Assembly (NCBI GenBank): GCA_014584635.1
Contig: JACTML010000133.1
Location: 1 to 11,085, forward strand
DNA length: 11,085 nucleotides
Origin: Nitrosomonas eutropha
GTDB lineage: Bacteria > Pseudomonadota > Gammaproteobacteria > Burkholderiales > Nitrosomonadaceae
Reading direction: 5' to 3'
A model generated the notes under the pieces. The model ran no database searches, was not told where the DNA came from, and worked only from the letters and a program-made list of their open reading frames with translations. Below are positions 7,521 through 11,085 of the stretch, piece by piece (within the stretch, counting starts at the first letter, position 1; every line of letters starts with the position of its first letter). A program made the position numbers and the translations under genes.

Positions 7521-9185
7521 CTAATCTCCATTTTCCTGCAGTGAGGCCAAATGACTGGCTACATCCTCCTTGCTAAAACCAATCGCACTGGCAATCCGAT
7601 CCGCATGACTGATACGTGAGACGCCCGGAATCAGCCGATGGGTGGGGTGTTCCCCGGTAAATTCAACTTGCAGATAATCTCCAATGGCATCCTTTTGCAA
7701 ACGTTCACACAATTCATGGTTATGCGTTACCAGCAGGGTGGTGGCCCCAAGCTCATAAAATCCTTTCAGGACATATTCGGAAAGCGTCATTTTTTCTTCA
7801 AAAGTGGTACCTTCTGCCAGTTCATCCAGGATGACCAAAGAACGAGCGCTTGAATTGAAAAAGATTTCACGGGTTTGCTTCAGTTCATGTGCAAAACGCC
7901 CCATACCCTCTTCCAGCTGACCAGGATCCGGAACCTGATAAAAAATATGCTCTGCCGGCACTACCCGTGCCTGTGTCGCCGGGACATATGCTCCAGCTTG
8001 TGCCAGCAGCTGAATCTGGACAACCGTTTTACAATATGCAGTTTTTCCGCCACTGTTGGGTCCTGTCACAATCAGCAAACGCTTGTTGTTATCCAGCGTA
8101 ATATCATTTGGAACATAGTCAGGGCGGGATCTTGCCAGCAGTGGGTTTCTGGCAGCAGAAGCAACCAGCGTATGCCGTTCATTCATGTAGATTTCCGGTA
8201 AAACGGCATCTCCCGGTATGGATCGTGCATGCTTGCGCAATGACAGCAGCTCGTCAACCATTCCCAGCGCTTCCATAGCCCTGGCCAGATCTTCGCTTTG
8301 GCGAAACAATTTTTGCAGTGGATAGATAACGGAATCCCGGTCAGATGCACTGACCGCCTGCAGAATGATCGGGATGATCGGGACAAGCAGAATCAGAACG
8401 CCATAACCAATATAACTGGCACCCAGTTCGCTCAATGTATTTTCAAAGAAAAAAAGCAAGCCCGCCATGAAAATCACAAAAAAGCTGATAAATGGCCATT
8501 TGAATACGGAAGGACGAAAACGCGGGATGGGCAAACGGGGCTTTTCTTCTTGTGTCAGGAATTTTCCATCAGAAACATAGACAGGCCCATGCATTAACGA
8601 ATAAGTGCGTGTTTGGGCAAAATCCCGCAGGGCCTGTATCAGTGTGCGCAGATAAGCGCTATCCGGAGTGGGCAAAGCTTCTGCCTGATCCACCATATCC
8701 ACGACAAAACCGGTACCGTCAATAAACTGGCGATAGCCATATCCGCCAAATTCCAGACGCTCCTTACCGGTCTTGTCCCTGGGATCATCCGTTGTCAATC
8801 CGCCCGCAAATTCACCATACAGCAAGTAATACAGCGAGGCTTCATCCAGAGCCATGCGTTTAATATATTTCTCCAGAGCAGCCAGCAACTCCGGATTGGA
8901 TTCAAGTTCGCGCAATGCCTCCTGTTTGCTTTGCAGCAACGCTACATCGGTAGCCGGGCGCGCAATCGTACGGTACAGGACGGATTGCCCCATGCGGGTT
9001 TGTGCATGATTGATTTCATCAAACAGCGCATCAGCTTCTACTGCAACAAAAGTTTTGGCATCCAGTGCGCCATGATTTTCTGCAGTGGGCCTGGTATCGC
9101 GTACCTGTGCCTGGCGTTTGCCGGATGACAGAATAAAACTTCCACGCCAGACAGGAGGAGTAACAGCTTGTGATGTATCATTCAT
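7521..9185 (-). CDS. MutS-like ABC ATPase with a transmembrane hairpin
   Basis: This 554-residue protein carries the MutS-type ATPase domain at its C-terminus: Walker A GPNSGGKT at 375-382, a GMGRFAHELKQT block at 427-438 where MutS has its signature region, Walker B LVILDE at 450-455, and a switch TH at 487-488. Residues 50-110 resemble the MutS core/lever domain (LFDEINHAQTRMGQSVLYRTIARP, in two runs). The N-terminal mismatch-recognition domain is absent, and the length is about two thirds of MutS. In the middle are two hydrophobic stretches (about 231-249 and 258-278) joined by a short loop, predicting a membrane hairpin where MutS carries its clamp. It is therefore probably a membrane-associated MutS paralogue of unknown function, not mutS itself. 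The ATG at 9185 lies in AT-rich DNA without a clear ribosome binding site. The next gene, aroG, follows by 84 nt. Confidence 0.85.
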   Translation of the reverse strand: MNDTSQAVTPPVWRGSFILSSGKRQAQVRDTRPTAENHGALDAKTFVAVEADALFDEINHAQTRMGQSVLYRTIARPATDVALLQSKQEALRELESNPELLAALEKYIKRMALDEASLYYLLYGEFAGGLTTDDPRDKTGKERLEFGGYGYRQFIDGTGFVVDMVDQAEALPTPDSAYLRTLIQALRDFAQTRTYSLMHGPVYVSDGKFLTQEEKPRLPIPRFRPSVFKWPFISFFVIFMAGLLFFFENTLSELGASYIGYGVLILLVPIIPIILQAVSASDRDSVIYPLQKLFRQSEDLARAMEALGMVDELLSLRKHARSIPGDAVLPEIYMNERHTLVASAARNPLLARSRPDYVPNDITLDNNKRLLIVTGPNSGGKTAYCKTVVQIQLLAQAGAYVPATQARVVPAEHIFYQVPDPGQLEEGMGRFAHELKQTREIFFNSSARSLVILDELAEGTTFEEKMTLSEYVLKGFYELGATTLLVTHNHELCERLQKDAIGDYLQVEFTGEHPTHRLIPGVSRISHADRIASAIGFSKEDVASHLASLQENGD

Positions 9186-9441
9186 ATTTTTATATATTGA
9201 TAGATTGCGATTGAATTCGACTCATACATGGACGAGTATTGTTCATAATTTTCACAGCACCGTCATCATTATGGTCGGCTGCATTGCTGCATTCACAGTT
9301 AAAAGACGTGCTTCTTGCCATAACGGAACCAGGTTTTGTGAATATCCTTATAACTTTAGACGATTTTTTTATCCCACGCTGCAATGAATAGCGATAAGTG
9401 CAATCTTCCAGCCTTGTTATAAAGTACTAAATAACTGATTT
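9186..9441. promoter_or_regulatory. Divergent intergenic region between the MutS-like gene and the DUF2062 gene
   Basis: This 256-bp non-coding spacer must hold promoters for genes leaving in both directions. It is AT-rich, with a run of T and A bases (about 9186-9200) directly against the MutS-like start and TTATAAAG-type sequence near 9417-9424 on the plus strand. I could not pair a good -35 with a -10 on either strand. GCTGCATT occurs twice in tandem (9278-9285 and 9286-9293). A 64-codon minus-strand reading frame here (9190-9384) has no recognisable features and I do not regard it as a gene. Confidence 0.4.
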
Positions 9442-10026
9442 TTGCAGACAAAAACCGTGCTGCGTAAACTTTTTAAAAAATATCTGCCCTCTCACGAAAG
9501 TATCCAGCAGAATCGTTTTATCAAACATTTTGGTACGCTGCTGTACCATCACAACCTGTGGCATTTGCATCGCCGCTCAGTTGCCGGAGGCGTAGCCGCC
9601 GGCCTGTTTGCCGGACTGATCCCGGGCAGTAATCCGGTACAATTCTTTTTTGCCACTCTGTTTTCTGTTATTTTCAAGGTCAATTTACCCATTGCTGTGT
9701 TTGTAACTTTGTATTCCAACCCTTTTACCATCGTACCGCTTTATGTGGCTGCCTATTTTCTGGGCAGTTGGGCGACCGGCAATACAATGAGCAGCATGGA
9801 TGACCTGCCTCCGCTGGAGCTGCATTTGCTGGACAAACATCTCTCTGAATGGGTTCCCGTGCTGACAGATTATCTGGCAACCTTCGGGAAACCACTGATT
9901 ACCGGACTGTTTCTGCTGGCCTCCCTGTTATCTGTCACCGGCTATTTCGCAGTACGTATCTTCTGGCGCTATTACGTTATTCACGCCTGGCGCAAACGGG
10001 CCAAACGCACTCCTTCCAACAAATAA
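9442..10026 (+). CDS. DUF2062 domain membrane protein
   Basis: This protein of up to 194 residues belongs to the DUF2062 family, whose biochemical role I do not know. The family pattern is visible: a basic N-terminus, then a glycine-rich hydrophobic stretch (GGVAAGLFAGLIPGSNPVQ, about 49-67), further membrane segments about 66-79 and 84-110 with the NPFTIVPLY motif at 93-101, a polar loop rich in D and E (about 118-136), a last membrane segment about 151-178, and a strongly basic tail. It is an inner-membrane protein. The longest reading starts at TTG 9442, with TGA two codons before it. GTG at 9457 would give MLRKLFKKYLP, which looks more like the usual N-terminus. Neither has a clear ribosome binding site. 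The adaptor gene follows 14 nt after the stop, suggesting co-transcription. Confidence 0.85.
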   Translation: MQTKTVLRKLFKKYLPSHESIQQNRFIKHFGTLLYHHNLWHLHRRSVAGGVAAGLFAGLIPGSNPVQFFFATLFSVIFKVNLPIAVFVTLYSNPFTIVPLYVAAYFLGSWATGNTMSSMDDLPPLELHLLDKHLSEWVPVLTDYLATFGKPLITGLFLLASLLSVTGYFAVRIFWRYYVIHAWRKRAKRTPSNK

Positions 10027-10040
10027 TCAATTTCATATTC

Positions 10041-11085
10041 ATGCCTGGAACACGTTTATCACTTCGCATAGCGGGTGTTATTTTACTGATTGCTGCAGCA
10101 GGATATCTGGTGTGGTATTTGACCAGAAGTCAGCCTCTGGAAGTAGAGCTGACAACGGTCAGCCGCGGTCTTGTTGAGGCAACCGTGGTTAATACGCGCG
10201 CCGGGACAATCAAGGCATGCCGGCGTTCCAAGCTGTCTCCGCAGGCAGGCGGACAGATCATCCGCATGGAAATCCGCGAAGGTGATCGAGTCAAACAAGG
10301 CCAGGTTTTGCTTGAGCTGTGGAATGTTGACCTGCAGGCGCAATATGATCTGGCGAAACAACAGCTAGCTACGGCGGAAAGCCGGCAACAGGAATCCTGT
10401 ATTCTGGCTGATAATGCACAACGGGAATATATTCGTACACAGCAGCTGGTTGAAAAAGGGTTTGTCAGTGCGCAGCGTGCCGATGACGCGAGTGCCACGG
10501 CCAAAGCCAACCGCGCAGCCTGTGCAGCCACCATCGCAGATGTCAAACGCGCTCGCGCACAAGTGGCAGTCAGCCAGGCCAATCTGGATCGCATGCTGCT
10601 GGTTGCTCCTTTTTCCGGCATTGTTGCCCAGATCACGGGAGAGTTGGGCGAATATGTCACCCCTTCCCCGCCTGGAATTCCAACACTGCCGGTTGTTGAT
10701 CTGATCGATGACTCCTGTTTGTACGTCAGCGCACCGATGGATGAAGTGGATGCTCCCAAAGTGCGCGTTGGGCAAGCCGCACGCATTACACTGGATGCGC
10801 TCCCTGATCGTACTTTTGATGGAAAAATACGGCGCATTGCACCTTATGTCACCGAAGTCGAAAAACAGGCGCGTACGGTAGATGTTGAAGCTGAGTTCAT
10901 TCACCCCGATCAGGCAGTTTTACTGGTGGGCTATAGCGCAGATATCGAAGCAATTATCGATCAGCGTGACAATGTACTGCGCGTTTCCACCCAGGTTATT
11001 CGTCAGGATAATAAAGTCTGGGTGCTGGATCAGGATAACCGGCTAGAGGAACGAACACTGAAAACCGGTTTGGCCAACTGGGCTT
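10041..11085 (+). CDS. Periplasmic adaptor (membrane fusion) subunit of an efflux system, HlyD/AcrA/MacA family (3' end outside window)
   Basis: I read 348 open codons from ATG 10041 to the right edge. The N-terminus is a short basic stretch and one hydrophobic segment (about 10-27) without a lipobox, so it should be an inner-membrane anchor with a periplasmic body. The family layout is present: first half of the lipoyl-like domain (about 66-98, SPQAGGQI then EGDRVKQGQVLLEL), a hairpin of two Q- and A-rich helices (about 98-185), the second lipoyl half (LLVAPFSGIVAQITGELGEYV, 186-206, in overlapping runs), and a beta-barrel (about 226-304). Such adaptors link an inner-membrane pump to an outer-membrane channel. 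Whether the pump is RND or MacB-type ABC cannot be told, because it would lie beyond the edge. Cysteines at 60, 120, 161 and 226 are uncommon for this family. It follows the DUF2062 gene closely; no strong ribosome binding site is visible. Confidence 0.92.
   Translation, partial: MPGTRLSLRIAGVILLIAAAGYLVWYLTRSQPLEVELTTVSRGLVEATVVNTRAGTIKACRRSKLSPQAGGQIIRMEIREGDRVKQGQVLLELWNVDLQAQYDLAKQQLATAESRQQESCILADNAQREYIRTQQLVEKGFVSAQRADDASATAKANRAACAATIADVKRARAQVAVSQANLDRMLLVAPFSGIVAQITGELGEYVTPSPPGIPTLPVVDLIDDSCLYVSAPMDEVDAPKVRVGQAARITLDALPDRTFDGKIRRIAPYVTEVEKQARTVDVEAEFIHPDQAVLLVGYSADIEAIIDQRDNVLRVSTQVIRQDNKVWVLDQDNRLEERTLKTGLANWA

Noticed and set aside
8613..9128. Plus-strand open frame of 171 codons
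   Set aside because: It is antisense to the N-terminal half of the MutS-like gene, without domain features.
10130..10837. Minus-strand open frame of 235 codons at the right end
   Set aside because: Its product is low-complexity (rich in S, R, A and C) and it overlaps the adaptor gene, whose frame has a full domain layout.
1..11085. CRISPR array, insertion sequence or tRNA within the window
   Set aside because: I found no regularly spaced repeats, no transposase frame with terminal inverted repeats, and no tRNA-like cloverleaf by reading both strands. A dedicated search could still find a degenerate element.

Overview
The window reads as chromosomal DNA of a Gram-negative proteobacterium, probably a betaproteobacterium. 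The HrpA and AroG proteins and the roughly 50% GC base composition would fit Nitrosomonas or a relative, but that genus is an impression from memory and was not tested. Nearly all of it is coding. Five genes lie on the minus strand (positions 1 to 9185) and two on the plus strand (9442 to 11085).

Left end (1-1862, minus): the N-terminal 620 codons of a CRISPR-associated Cas3 (HD nuclease plus SF2 helicase), most like type I-C. It starts at GTG behind a good GGAGG and runs off the left edge, where the rest of the cas operon would be expected. No CRISPR repeats lie inside the window. A perfect 17-bp palindrome sits just upstream of the cas3 ribosome binding site, with a second half-site about 49 bp further up; this is a candidate operator.

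Centre (2022-7436, minus): three closely packed housekeeping genes read in the order aroG (DAHP synthase), a MenI/YdiI-like hotdog thioesterase, and hrpA (DEAH-box RNA helicase). Gaps are 30 and 6 nt. The hrpA start is forced to be TTG because an in-frame stop lies directly before it. Upstream of aroG (7521-9185, same strand) is a MutS-type ABC ATPase that lacks the mismatch-binding domain and carries a two-helix transmembrane hairpin, so it is probably a membrane protein and not a classical mismatch repair enzyme.

Right end (9442-11085, plus): a 256-bp AT-rich divergent spacer, then a DUF2062 membrane protein and, 14 nt later, the start of a HlyD/AcrA/MacA-type periplasmic adaptor that runs off the right edge. 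These two look like the front of an efflux operon.

The less ordinary items are the membrane-anchored MutS-like ATPase and the palindrome in front of cas3. Nothing in the window amounts to a clearly new defence system.
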